64,000 nucleotides of DNA from Medakamo hakoo (taxonomy: Eukaryota > Chlorophyta > Trebouxiophyceae > Coccomyxaceae), in NCBI GenBank assembly GCA_026636295.1, contig CP089450.1, forward strand, positions 1 to 64,000, in the 5' to 3' direction. Positions within the stretch are counted from its first letter, which is position 1. Each line of letters starts with the position of its first letter. Under the pieces are notes generated by a model. It did no database searches, had not been told where the DNA came from, and saw only the letters and a list, made by a program, of their open reading frames with translations. The translations under genes were made by a program, and so were the position numbers. Below, piece by piece: positions 44,831 through 54,256 of this stretch.

Positions 44831-45182
44831 TGCTCTGACCTACGATGTGCGGGTGCTGGCTCGGATTTTTTTTCTGCTTCAAGCGCTTGGCGCCGCTGCC
44901 CAAGCTGCGTCTGAAAGCAGTGTACGCGTCGCCGGCGTAGAGACCATCTCTACCCCGAGAAATAGAAAAGAATAGAAAAGAATAACATATGTACCTCAGA
45001 CATGCGGTGCCTCGCCGCTTGGGCACGCGCACATTAACTCTGTCATGTTTTTTGCCATCTTGCTTCATTTGGGCAAAAATAAAAAAGACTGGCTAATTCG
45101 CTCGAATCAGGTAGTCTTCACACTTGCTTTTATTGAAACGGTTTCAAGAAAGGTCTCGCTGCATCCATTCAAGTGCAAGGTC
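44831..45182. other. Intergenic region
   Basis: 352 bp. Includes GAATAGAAAAGAATAGAAAAG (short AGAATAGAAA direct repeats near 44960-44983). No gene was recognised. Confidence 0.4.
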
Positions 45183-45583
45183 ATGCGGTTCATCCTCTCT
45201 GCTCTTGCGCTGACTGCTCTGACGGGCGCGTCAGTCGGTATCGAGGTACGCGATGTGTTGGTATGTCAGCAAGAGAGCATGCGCACGCGGTGGGATTGAG
45301 GCCGCCATAATATTGTTCCTCATCACGAAATTTCATGTGCAGCGACGCAAATGTGCCAAGGCTAAAATTGAAGGTCTCTCTCACACATGCGCTCCTCTCA
45401 AAACCACACATGCGCTCCTCTCAAAACCGCAAGGCTCCCAAGCCCGCTCCAGTGGCCGCGCCTGTGTTTGATGGTGGCGTGATGGCCGTCCGCTTCATTA
45501 AGAAGGGCCTACCCGCCCAGCTTCGCACGGAGCTCGTTGACGGCGCCAAGGCCCAAGGCATGGATGTGCATGAAGTGCCTTGA
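45183..45583 (+). CDS. Small secreted protein, two exons
   Basis: Exon 1, 45183-45245, is 21 codons and encodes a signal peptide (MRFILSALALTALTGASVG). It ends at a GTACGC donor in phase 0. Exon 2, 45434-45583, begins after CGCAAG and encodes 49 residues: a Pro/Ala-rich start (APKPAPVAAPVFDGG) and a basic amphipathic end (AVRFIKKGLPAQLRTELVDG). Total 70 aa. The acceptor lies beside a 23-bp tandem duplication, so the true splice site could differ. The family is unknown; the size and shape would suit a secreted peptide. Confidence 0.5.
45382..45427. repeat. Exact 23-bp tandem duplication
   Basis: Two identical 23-bp units (45382-45404 and 45405-45427) beginning CACACATGCGCTCC, at the 3' end of the proposed intron of the small secreted protein gene. 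Confidence 0.9.
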
Positions 45584-46317
45584 CGTTTATCACGTTGACG
45601 TTCCCGGTTTATAGCATCGCCCCCGGTGTAATTTGGCAAGGTCAACATGTCTGCGCGGCAAGTTTTTTCTCGTAAAAAACCTTTTTTGCGGTCATGGGGG
45701 TTCTGTGAAAGAACTGCTTTTTCTGGGCATGTGCATGTAAATACAAACGATGGCCTTGCGTGCCCAGAAAGACAACGGTTGAAATGGCACAAGAACATGT
45801 AACACGTCTTTCTTACGAAGTTGTTTCGGGGAGAGAATGGTTGAATCATAACACTGTGCCACCATGCATAGAAAGGGATTTCTTGATTGGTCAGCTCGTC
45901 AGGCTATGTTTGGTACACGCTCTCATCCAGAACGTAGGATGGTGTGCCGCAGGCTGCCACCATCAAAATGGACGTAATTAACCGTGGGATGGTGCAAATG
46001 AGTATTTACAACGATGGCCTTGCCCACCCGATGAAAGGATACGATCCACGTTTTCGCAAGTCCTTTTGTCTTTTGTCTTCTTTTGATCATTCACATGATG
46101 TCATGGGTTTTGAGAATGACAGACAATCCTTTGCGTGACATCCGGTACCATGCCGGTTGTTTTTATGGCAGCCAGATCGGCTTTAGGGGAAGCCCTCTCT
46201 TCTTAAGATTTCTTAGGGTTTTCTTAGGGTTTAACACGACCACATGCATGTGGTAGTGTTACATGGAAGCATCAGGAACACGTCCTTGACACTCCAGACA
46301 AAACATTTTAAAAAGTT
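45584..46317. other. Intergenic region
   Basis: 734 bp between a plus-strand gene and the 3' end of the collagen-like gene. No credible gene. An AT-rich stretch with T-runs lies at 45660-45690, and a tandem TCTTAGGGTTT pair at 46211-46232. Confidence 0.45.
46211..46232. repeat. Two tandem TCTTAGGGTTT units (telomere-like)
   Basis: An exact 11-bp unit occurs twice, each containing TTAGGG. It sits in an intergenic region about 85 bp from the 3' end of the collagen-like gene. It is too short to be called an interstitial telomere. Confidence 0.6.
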
Positions 46318-49300
46318 TTATCCCGGAACAACCGAAAGTAACCCACAAAGAGCAACTGCCTCCACAGTCGCAGTACCCGGGGAAGAACCCGCTCTGACTG
46401 TGCATTCGCACAATCCGCTGGCGAGGGTAGGAGCAATGGAAACGATTCCTAAGTTAGCTCCTACCGTCGCGTCATTAATCTTGCAGTCACAGCCAGTCAG
46501 CTGGTCACCAGGACGAGCACAAGTAGCAGAAGAAGTAGTCAAAGCGCTGGCAACAATTGGAACTGCGATTGTGGAGTAAGTGTTCATATCCCACAAATAC
46601 TGGGGACCAGCAGGGCCTGTCGCGCCCGTGGCGCCGTCCAGACCCTGGGCGCCCGTCGCGCCAGTGATGCCGTCCAGACCCTGGGCGCCGGTCGCGCCAG
46701 TGATGCCGTCCAGACCCTGGGCGCCGGTCGCGCCAGTGATGCCGTCCAGACCCTGGGCGCCGGTCGCGCCAGTGATGCCGTCCAGACCCTGGGCGCCGGT
46801 CGCGCCAGTGATGCCGTCCAGACCCTGGGCGCCGGTCGCGCCAGTGATGCCGTCCAGACCCTGGGCGCCCGTCGCGCCAGTGATGCCGTCCAGACCCTGG
46901 GCGCCGGTCGCGCCAGTGATGCCGTCCAGACCCTGGGCGCCGGTCGCGCCAGTGATGCCGTCCAGACCCTGGGCGCCGGTCGCGCCAGTGATGCCGTCCA
47001 GACCCTGGGCGCCGGTCGCGCCAGTGATGCCGTCCAGACCCTGGGCGCCGGTCGCGCCAGTGATGCCGTCCAGACCCTGGGCGCCGGTCGCGCCAGTGAT
47101 GCCGTCCAGACCCTGGGCGCCGGTCGCGCCAGTGATGCCGTCCAGACCCTGGGCGCCGGTCGCGCCAGTGATGCCGTCGCAGTGATGCCGTCTGGGCGCC
47201 GGTCGAGCCGGTGAAGCCACGGAAGCCACGTTCGCCGGTCGCGCCAGTGATGCCGTCCAGACCCTGGGCGCCGTCGCGCCAGTGATGCCGTCCAGTGATG
47301 CCGTCTGGACCCTGGGCGCCGGTCGCGCCAGTGATGCCGTCCAGACCCTGGGCGCCCGTCGCGCCAGTGATGCGTCCAGACCCTGGTCGAGCCGGTGAAG
47401 CCACGGAAGCCACGCGCCGGTCGCGCCAGTGATGCCGTCCAGACCCTGGGCGCCGTCGCGCCAGTGATGCCGTCCAGACCCAGGCCACGGAAGCCACGCG
47501 GCCGGTCGCGCCAGTGATGCCGTCCAGACCCTGGGCGCCGTCGTCCAGCCAGTGATGCCGACCCTCCGTCCAGACCCTGGGCGCCGGTCGAGCCGGTGAA
47601 GCCACGGAAGCCACGTTCGCCGGTCGCGCCAGTGATGCCGTCCAGACCCTGGGCGCCCGTCGCGCCAGTGATGCCGTCCAGACCCTGGGCGCCGGTCGCG
47701 CCAGTGATGCCGTCCAGACCCTGGGCGCCGGTCGAGCCGGTGAAGCCACGGAAGCCACGCGGGCCGGTCGCGCCAGTGATGCCGTCCAGACCCTGGGCGC
47801 CGGTCGCGCCAGTGATGCCGTCCAGACCCTGGGCGCCCGTCGCGCCAGTGATGCCGTCCAGACCCTGGGCGCCGGTCGCGCCAGTGATGCCGTCCAGACC
47901 CTGGGCGCCGGTCGAGCCGGTGAAGCCACGGAAGCCACGTTCGCCGGTCGCGCCAGTGATGCCGTCCAGACCCTGGGCGCCGGTCGCGCCAGTGATGCCG
48001 TCCAGACCCTGGGCGCCGGTCGCGCCAGTGATGCCGTCCAGACCCTGGGCGCCGGTCGCGCCAGTGATGCCGTCCAGACCCTGGGCGCCGGTCGCGCCAG
48101 TGATGCCGTCCAGACCCTGGGCGCCCGTCGCGCCAGTGATGCCGTCCAGACCCTGGGCGCCGGTCGCGCCAGTGATGCCGTCCAGACCCTGGGCGCCGGT
48201 CGAGCCGGTGAAGCCACGGAAGCCACGCGGGCCGGTCGCGCCAGTGATGCCGTCCAGACCCTGGGCGCCGGTCGAGCCGGTGAAGCCACGGAAGCCACGC
48301 GGGCCGGTCGCGCCAGTGATGCCGTCCAGACCCTGGGCGCCGGTCGCGCCCGTCGCGCCGTCGATGCCCTGCGGACCCTGCGGGCCCTGGTCGCCTTCGA
48401 CGCCCTGGGCGCCCGTCTCGCCCTGGGCGCCCGTCGAGCCGGTGAAGCCGCGGAAGCCGCGGCGGCCGCGGGCGCCGGTCGCGCCCGTCGCGCCGTCGAT
48501 GCCCTGCGGACCCTGCGGGCCCTGGTCGCCTTCGACGCCCTGGGCGCCCGTCTCGCCCTGGGCGCCCGTCGAGCCGGTGAAGCCGCGGAAGCCGCGGCGG
48601 CCGCGGGCGCCGGTCGCGCCCGTCGCGCCGTCGATGCCCTGCGGACCCTGCGGGCCCTGGTCGCCTTCGACGCCCTGGGCGCCCGTCTCGCCCTGGGCGC
48701 CCGTCGAGCCGGTGAAGCCGCGGAAGCCGCGGCGGCCGCGGGCGCCGGTCGCGCCCGTCGCGCCGTCGATGCCCTGCGGACCCTGCGGGCCCTGGTCGCC
48801 TTCGACGCCCTGGGCGCCCGTCTCGCCCTGGGCGCCCGTCTCGCCCTGGGCGCCCGTCTCGCCCTGGGCGCCCGTCGAGCCGGTCACGCCCCGGCGGCCG
48901 GGCAGGCCCGGGAAGCCGCGGCGGCCACGAGGGCCGGTCGCGCCCGTCGCGCCGTCGATGCCCTGCGGACCCTGCGGGCCCTGGTCGCCTTCGACGCCCT
49001 GGGCGCCCGTCTCGCCCTGGGCGCCCGTCTCGCCCTGGGCGCCCGTCGAGCCGGTCACGCCCCGGCGGCCGGGCAGGCCCGGGAAGCCGCGGCGGCCACG
49101 AGGGCCGGTCGCGCCTGTCACGCCCTGAATGCCAGTCTCACCCTGGGCGCCCGTCTCGCCCTGGGCGCCCGTCGAGCCGGTCACGCCCCGGCGGCCGGGC
49201 AGGCCCGGGAAGCCGCGGCGGCCACGAGGGCCGGTCGCGCCCGTCGCGCCGTCGATGCCCTGCGGACCCTGCGGGCCCTGGTCGCCTTCGACGCCCGTGG

Positions 49301-49820
49301 CGCCCGTCTCGCCCTGGGCGCCCGTCGAGCCGGTCACGCCTTGCACACCCTGGGCGCCGGTCTCACCCGTCACGCCCTGGATGCCCTGGGCGCCCGTCGC
49401 GCCCGTCACGCCTTGCACACCCTGGGCGCCGGTCTCACCCGTCACGCCCTGGATGCCCTGGGCGCCCGTCGCGCCCGTCACGCCTTGCACACCCTGGGCG
49501 CCCGTCGCGCCCGTCACGCCTTGGGCGCCAGTTTCACCCTGGTCACCCATAGCACCAGTCTCCCCAGTAACGCCGGTTGGGCCGTCTGGCCCAACCATGG
49601 CGTGTCCCTTAATACCACCTTTGCCGTGGAATATATCCATCAAATGCTCGACCCGCTCGTTCAGTCCATGAAACAGGCTGTGAGGCGCGTCCTGAAGCAA
49701 TGTCCGGGCCGGCAGGCTGGCAGGGGAAGGCAGGCCTGCAGGCAACGATGCAGTGGCTGGCACAGTTAATGCCATGCAAACCACCGCCGCCGAAGTGGCG
49801 AGGCACCACTTGGCCGGCAT
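46318..49820 (-). CDS. Secreted collagen-like (Gly-X-Y) repeat protein, frame disrupted
   Basis: ATG at 49820, signal peptide [15 protein letters not shown], a short non-repeat region (residues about 27-75) and then Gly-X-Y triplets starting at [13 protein letters not shown]. The frame stays collagenous to about 47560. It is then lost through a 400-bp patch of broken repeat units (about 47180-47560), and in the raw frame ends at 46584 as Arg-rich nonsense. A second frame resumes perfect Gly-X-Y and ends in a Cys-containing non-collagen domain ([30 protein letters not shown]) at 46318. So the intact protein was probably more than 1,100 aa, and the patch is either real decay or an assembly error in a collapsed repeat. 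Likely an extracellular fibre, and a candidate carrier for the locus' glycans (GAT and GIT triplets are Thr-rich). Confidence 0.8.
46660..47163. repeat. 36-bp tandem array, 14 units
   Basis: A 36-bp unit encoding 12 residues ([12 protein letters not shown]) repeats 14 times in register; a fifteenth unit starts at 47164. Units are nearly identical, differing mainly in GCGCCG versus GCGCCC at one site, which is silent in the protein. Such uniformity implies recent expansion or homogenisation. Confidence 0.95.
48361..48900. repeat. 135-bp tandem array
   Basis: Units begin at 48361, 48496, 48631 and 48766, exactly 135 bp apart (45 residues each, with [16 protein letters not shown]). The fourth is lengthened by extra GETGAQ blocks. 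Related longer units with [13 protein letters not shown] continue to about 49300. Confidence 0.9.
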
Positions 49821-50477
49821 GGCTGGGCTCTTGAGTAACTTCTGCGGTTTTTATGGTTGAATTTTGTTGAGTTTAAAAGGTAAGCGTTGCAAAAAAAATA
49901 GGGGTGGCAAAATTTATCACGTTGCTGCAAGTTGAAAATAAGCACAAACCAAGGCCGCGCAGCGCTTCCTTTGAACCGCGCTCGTGTGCAGTCTCGACGA
50001 CAGCGTCAATGCTGCCCTGCACTTGGGTGCGTATACCAATGGCTAGGCCTCTGTTGGACTGGCCCATGTGCATGGCTGTGGCAAGAAAACCGCGTGGCAT
50101 TTTAGCCATGCGGTTAGGCGGAAAAAGGCTGTTGCGCTCGTTTCGTTGGCAGCGATTATGACCCAAAAAAGCCTCCTCCGCTGTGCTTCAAGAGACACAA
50201 TTGTCATTAAGCACTCGGGATAAATGACGGGGGAGGGGGCGCACCTTGTTGAATAAAAGGCGTTAACAGTGGGGCGAAGGTTTTTTCAACCACCGACAAA
50301 AAAACAACTTCTCTATTTTTTCAAAGAATAGAGAAGTGAAAGGCAGCTGACAAAAAATAAATTGTTAATGTGAACTTCAACACAGTTTTTGCCGACGTGC
50401 ATTGCATTTTGCCAGTATGTCGTGGCAAGAACAAGAAGAGGCAATCTATTCATTAGAGATCAGGATTTCTTACATTG
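49821..50477. other. Intergenic region with hairpin
   Basis: 657 bp. A TTTAAAAGG stretch at about 49873 lies 50 bp upstream of the collagen-like gene start. Short frames between 49873 and 50166 on both strands have no features. A hairpin lies at 50307-50337. Confidence 0.45.
50307..50337. repeat. Inverted repeat, 11-bp arms, 9-bp loop
   Basis: ACTTCTCTATT (50307-50317) pairs with AATAGAGAAGT (50327-50337). It lies about 140 bp downstream of the stop codon of the minus-strand gene at 50478, where a transcript-end structure could sit. Confidence 0.7.
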
Positions 50478-51449
50478 CTACACGCCCGCCTCGGTCAAGT
50501 GGTACGATGTCATGCGTGGGTTGAACACCGATTTCAGGCCGTGGTTGGCCATGTAAGCAGCCATGCGGTTCCACATGTCAGCGTCGACGTAAGTGTCGGT
50601 TGTGTCGCAAGAGCGGTACCTCCACCCGTAAAAATCAGCCAACCTCCATGACGCGCTGTTGTGGACTAGGCGGCGGCCTACAGGTGGGTAATTGTCGTAG
50701 GCTAGGGGGCCCTCAAATGCTGGGAACTCGTGTGTCCGAAACATGGACTTGGTGTAAACAAACGAAGCCAAGGAAAAGCGGGCGTACGTCTGTGCTAGGA
50801 CAGCCAGGTGTTCGGGCGTCCACGCATCGTCATCGTCCAGGTGGGTGAGTATGACGCCTTGCATGTTGCCCCTAGCCGCATTGTAGGACATTTCCACCCG
50901 TTCCAGGCCGTGGTTTAAAGCTTCGGCGCCAGCGCACCGCCACACGCTGTCCATCTCAGGCCACCGCTCCCGCTCTCCAGGCACATTCAAGTTGGCCCAC
51001 ATGAGCTTTTTAGGCGGCACGCGGCTCAGGACAGGGTGCAGTGTGGCCACTTGAGAGGGGTCGAACGCGTCGCCCGTCAAGTACAGCACCCAGTTGGGGT
51101 TGGTTTGATTCAGAATGGAAGACACCGAGTGGTTGAGGAGGGAAAGCGTGCGGCCTTCCGGTCGGTCATGTGTCGCCATGTTGATCATAAACACAAGGTC
51201 AGGATGGACAGCAGTCGCCTCCCTCGGTGTTTCTGTCCCATTTACGTGTGAGCGCAGGGCCTCAAGGCGTGCTGCAACCTTTGACTGAGGACGCCGGCTT
51301 TGATCAAACAGCAAACGCCAAATTAGCGACGTACATACAATAAGTGTAAGCAGGGCTAGCCTGCCGCGCGTTTGCGCGGTCCGTTGACGGATTGTATGTC
51401 GCATCATTTTGATGACGGTGTAAGATTTTAGAGTCTCATTCGTAAGCAT
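50478..51449 (-). CDS. GT2 glycosyltransferase (paralogue B)
   Basis: 323 aa from ATG 51449; the ATG at 51407 (MMRHTIRQRTAQ) is an alternative start directly before the anchor (RLALLTLIVCTSLIWRLLF). Core motifs parallel paralogue A: MINMATHDRPEGRTLSLLNH, SVSSILNQTNPNWVLYLTGD, GVILTHLDDDDAWTPEHLAV and NSASWRLADFYGWRYRSCD. The two copies lie 13 kb apart on the same strand and differ most in their N-terminal anchor and stem, as expected after an old duplication. Confidence 0.85.
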   Translation of the reverse strand: MLTNETLKSYTVIKMMRHTIRQRTAQTRGRLALLTLIVCTSLIWRLLFDQSRRPQSKVAARLEALRSHVNGTETPREATAVHPDLVFMINMATHDRPEGRTLSLLNHSVSSILNQTNPNWVLYLTGDAFDPSQVATLHPVLSRVPPKKLMWANLNVPGERERWPEMDSVWRCAGAEALNHGLERVEMSYNAARGNMQGVILTHLDDDDAWTPEHLAVLAQTYARFSLASFVYTKSMFRTHEFPAFEGPLAYDNYPPVGRRLVHNSASWRLADFYGWRYRSCDTTDTYVDADMWNRMAAYMANHGLKSVFNPRMTSYHLTEAGV

Positions 51450-51530
51450 GCATGCTTTTACGTGTTGTTGGATACGTGTACTCAAAAGCAGAAACTACAA
51501 GCCCTTTACAATGATGGCAATACACATGCT

Positions 51531-53777
51531 TTAGGATCGGTCTCCTTCCAAAACCACAGTTGGCTGCATCGAGGCCGCCCACGCTTCCGAGCGCCACCGG
51601 CGCACGAGTTCCAAATTGTTTGCGAGGCCAACCTGCGACTGGGGCTTCCACGCACCATACTTTTCGATGAGCCTGCGTCGAAAAATGAGCGGGCTGGCCT
51701 GGACTTGAAGCTTGTCTGGCCCGTCAACAAGGACGACATGGTTGCCTACCTCAACGCTGGCCAAAGCAAACTGCAGATCGTCGCGCACTACTAAATGAAC
51801 CAGGCTGCTCAAATGATGAGGCCGCCATACGGCTGCCTCATCCAGATGCGCCACCCACTCCGACGCCACCAGCGCGTTGAGGGCGTAATTGCGCGGAGCG
51901 TGCTGGCCGTCGCCGTGATGGTGCGGCAAGTTGTACCACCGCACAAAGTGCCCACCGCTTCCAATGGGCCCTGCATTCTTGGCGGCGTCCATGTACGCAT
52001 TTAGGCGAGGGCAGGCGTCGCCCACGATGACCAGCTCCCAGTTTTTGTATTCTTGGGCATACAAAGACTTGACGGCACGGTCCAGTGCACTTGTGTTGTT
52101 AAACGTAGACACAACCACCGTCACCCAGGGACGGTCAGCAGATGCTGTAGCAGTTGGGTGATGGTACTCCAACCGCATAGGTGGCGGCAGCGGCTCGGCT
52201 TGCAACGTGAGTGGTTTGCCATTGTACGTTTTCACCGCCCCAGGTCCCTCGTCCGGGTGTTCCGACCGGGCTAGCAGCTCAGCGATTCGAGGCTGGTGCT
52301 GTTGCCGGATCAGAGCCACCATGCGTTGGATCAAGGCGTTGCGCAAAAACGTAAAAGTGCCGCCTTCCAGCTGTCGATACTGAATGTAAGTCATGTGGCG
52401 GAGAGCGACAGACGGAAACTTGAACATGGTGCGCAAGATGAGGTCGTAGTCGTCGCCCACGGACAGGCCCCGCATGTGCCCACCCACAGCCAGGTATGCT
52501 TGCCGACTCCATGCACGCACGTGGTTGGGCACGCCCACAATGTGGCGCAACGTTCGGTGGTTGGGAATGGGGGCGGTGTGGGCCACCATCCACGCACCAT
52601 TCCTCAGCAGCCTGTACGGAGCGGCAGAACCAAATGCCATGTGAATGCTGTATTCGACGCATTTGGTGGAGTGCTCATACGGTTCAACGGCGTCAGAGTA
52701 GAAAAAACCCGCCGTCGGATAGCGGCGGTAGGCCGCTGCCAGCAGCTGGAGGCAGTCGGGTGTCAACTCGTCGTCGTGGTCGAGCTCAACAAGCATGGCG
52801 CCACGCGCTTGACCGCAGGCCTTGGCTTTGGAGCTGCCAATCAGGCCGTCGTTGCGGTCGCTACGCATGATGGAAATGCGCTCGTCGGCCGCGGCAAGGC
52901 CTTGCAAGCGGCGCCATGTGTGGGTGTGACCATCGGGCGAGTCGTCGTAGATGATCCACTCCCAGTTGGTGTAAGTCTGGTTCAGCAAGCTGGCGTGCGC
53001 TCTGTTGATATTGTCACCGATCTTGAATGCGGTCGTAACGACGGACATCAGCGGCGTCGCTCGCGGTCCAGCCCCATTCGTGGCTTGGATGCCGCGCCAG
53101 AAAAAAGACTCGATGGATGTGATGTTTACGTCACTGGCGGACGAGACATGAAACCAGGTACCACGTCGTTGAGGAGACAGCGCCTGCTCAAGGAAAGCAA
53201 ACTGTGCTTTGTCCGTGCCAATGGACACAATGACCTGCGGCCTTATATTTGCGACAATGGCACGGACGGTCGAGGGTGGAATGTGCGCGCCAGCGGGCAC
53301 GCCCTGGATGATGAGGTTGACTTGGGGGTCATCAAAGTCACCTGGTATTGATTCTTCGTCGCAAATAAAAACCAATACATCAATGTAAGTACCCCGAGGA
53401 GCGGATGGTTTTACTTTGATGTGCTTTCGTGCAGTGGCCGTCAATTCAGAGGCAAGATTCATCCACGGTGTGTCCGGTTGGACCGCAAGGGCCCGTGGTT
53501 GAGATGATACAAGCGATACACCCAGTGCTTTCGCGGGCTTGTGATCGGCATTTTCTCCCGTAGTGTTGCGGTCGACACTTAAAGGCGATGCCTGTGCCAG
53601 GTTATGCGCGGCTGTACGCAAGTGACTAGCTTTGTGGGAAACAACGGCTACGTAAGAAATGGCAAACAAAAAAGTACAAAGAAACCCTGCGCAAACAAAA
53701 AGTGGACACGCTCGCCGAGAGTGTCTCCTGAATTGTAAGGTGCGAAACGTGGTGTGCGCACGCGGTCTTGAAAACAT
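51531..53777 (-). CDS. Protein with two tandem GT2 domains
   Basis: 748 aa. Basic N-terminus then an anchor (PLFVCAGFLCTFLFAISYVAVV) and a stem of about 170 residues. GT2 domain 1 (about 245-480) has PLMSVVTTAFKIGDNINRAH, ASLLNQTYTNWEWIIYDDSP and GAMLVELDHDDELTPDCLQL with its D-H-D-D metal site. Domain 2 (about 550-740) has WVTVVVSTFNNTSALDRAVK, SLYAQEYKNWELVIVGD and SEWVAHLDEAAVWRPHHLSS, where the metal site is reduced to LDEAA, so it may be weakened or non-catalytic. Tandem GT2 pairs occur in polymerases of chondroitin and other glycans with alternating sugars. It is 81 bp upstream of the GT2 paralogue B. Confidence 0.82.
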   Translation of the reverse strand: MFSRPRAHTTFRTLQFRRHSRRACPLFVCAGFLCTFLFAISYVAVVSHKASHLRTAAHNLAQASPLSVDRNTTGENADHKPAKALGVSLVSSQPRALAVQPDTPWMNLASELTATARKHIKVKPSAPRGTYIDVLVFICDEESIPGDFDDPQVNLIIQGVPAGAHIPPSTVRAIVANIRPQVIVSIGTDKAQFAFLEQALSPQRRGTWFHVSSASDVNITSIESFFWRGIQATNGAGPRATPLMSVVTTAFKIGDNINRAHASLLNQTYTNWEWIIYDDSPDGHTHTWRRLQGLAAADERISIMRSDRNDGLIGSSKAKACGQARGAMLVELDHDDELTPDCLQLLAAAYRRYPTAGFFYSDAVEPYEHSTKCVEYSIHMAFGSAAPYRLLRNGAWMVAHTAPIPNHRTLRHIVGVPNHVRAWSRQAYLAVGGHMRGLSVGDDYDLILRTMFKFPSVALRHMTYIQYRQLEGGTFTFLRNALIQRMVALIRQQHQPRIAELLARSEHPDEGPGAVKTYNGKPLTLQAEPLPPPMRLEYHHPTATASADRPWVTVVVSTFNNTSALDRAVKSLYAQEYKNWELVIVGDACPRLNAYMDAAKNAGPIGSGGHFVRWYNLPHHHGDGQHAPRNYALNALVASEWVAHLDEAAVWRPHHLSSLVHLVVRDDLQFALASVEVGNHVVLVDGPDKLQVQASPLIFRRRLIEKYGAWKPQSQVGLANNLELVRRWRSEAWAASMQPTVVLEGDRS

Positions 53778-54256
53778 GGGTCCTGCACGTTTTGCGCGAT
53801 TTGGTTTGCTGAAATGAACATGAGGCAGGCATCTCCAAAAATCTCAAACCTTCTTGAGAAAGGTGTTTTTGTGAGCAGAGAAAGGAGTTTTGTGAGCAAA
53901 ACACTTCTCTAATTACAACAACGCTCTTGCGCCTACATCACATTCAGCTCGGGCGCGCTTCAAGACACGTATCCTTAGCCTCTAAACGTAAGGTGGATTG
54001 CACGTCCGGAAATTGGTCGCGTCGCCCATTTTCACGCCCCCACGCGCCACAAAAATTCATTGAATTTGGTTGTGAATGGCACATGCATGAAATCAACATG
54101 TGACATTACGAATAAACATGCACCTCGGGGTTTGAGATCAACACAAATGCCTGCCTGTGAACATCAAAAACAAAAGCACGCACCACGCCACTTGCGTATT
54201 TTACTTTAAACTTTCAACCCTGACGCTCTGCGCCCGCATTTACAAGCACACAGGCC
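53778..54256. other. Divergent intergenic region
   Basis: 479 bp between a minus-strand GT gene and a plus-strand B3-like gene. A short imperfect direct repeat, GAGAAAGG(T/A)GTTTT-GTGAGCA, occurs twice around 53856-53899. No gene was seen. Confidence 0.45.

Noticed and set aside
46660-47163. CRISPR-like array
   Set aside because: Units are contiguous with no unique spacers and encode Gly-X-Y triplets.
47596-49128. A 510-codon plus-strand ORF rich in Pro/Ala/Val
   Set aside because: It is the reverse-strand shadow of the Gly-X-Y repeats; codon structure follows the collagen frame and it has no start context or domain.
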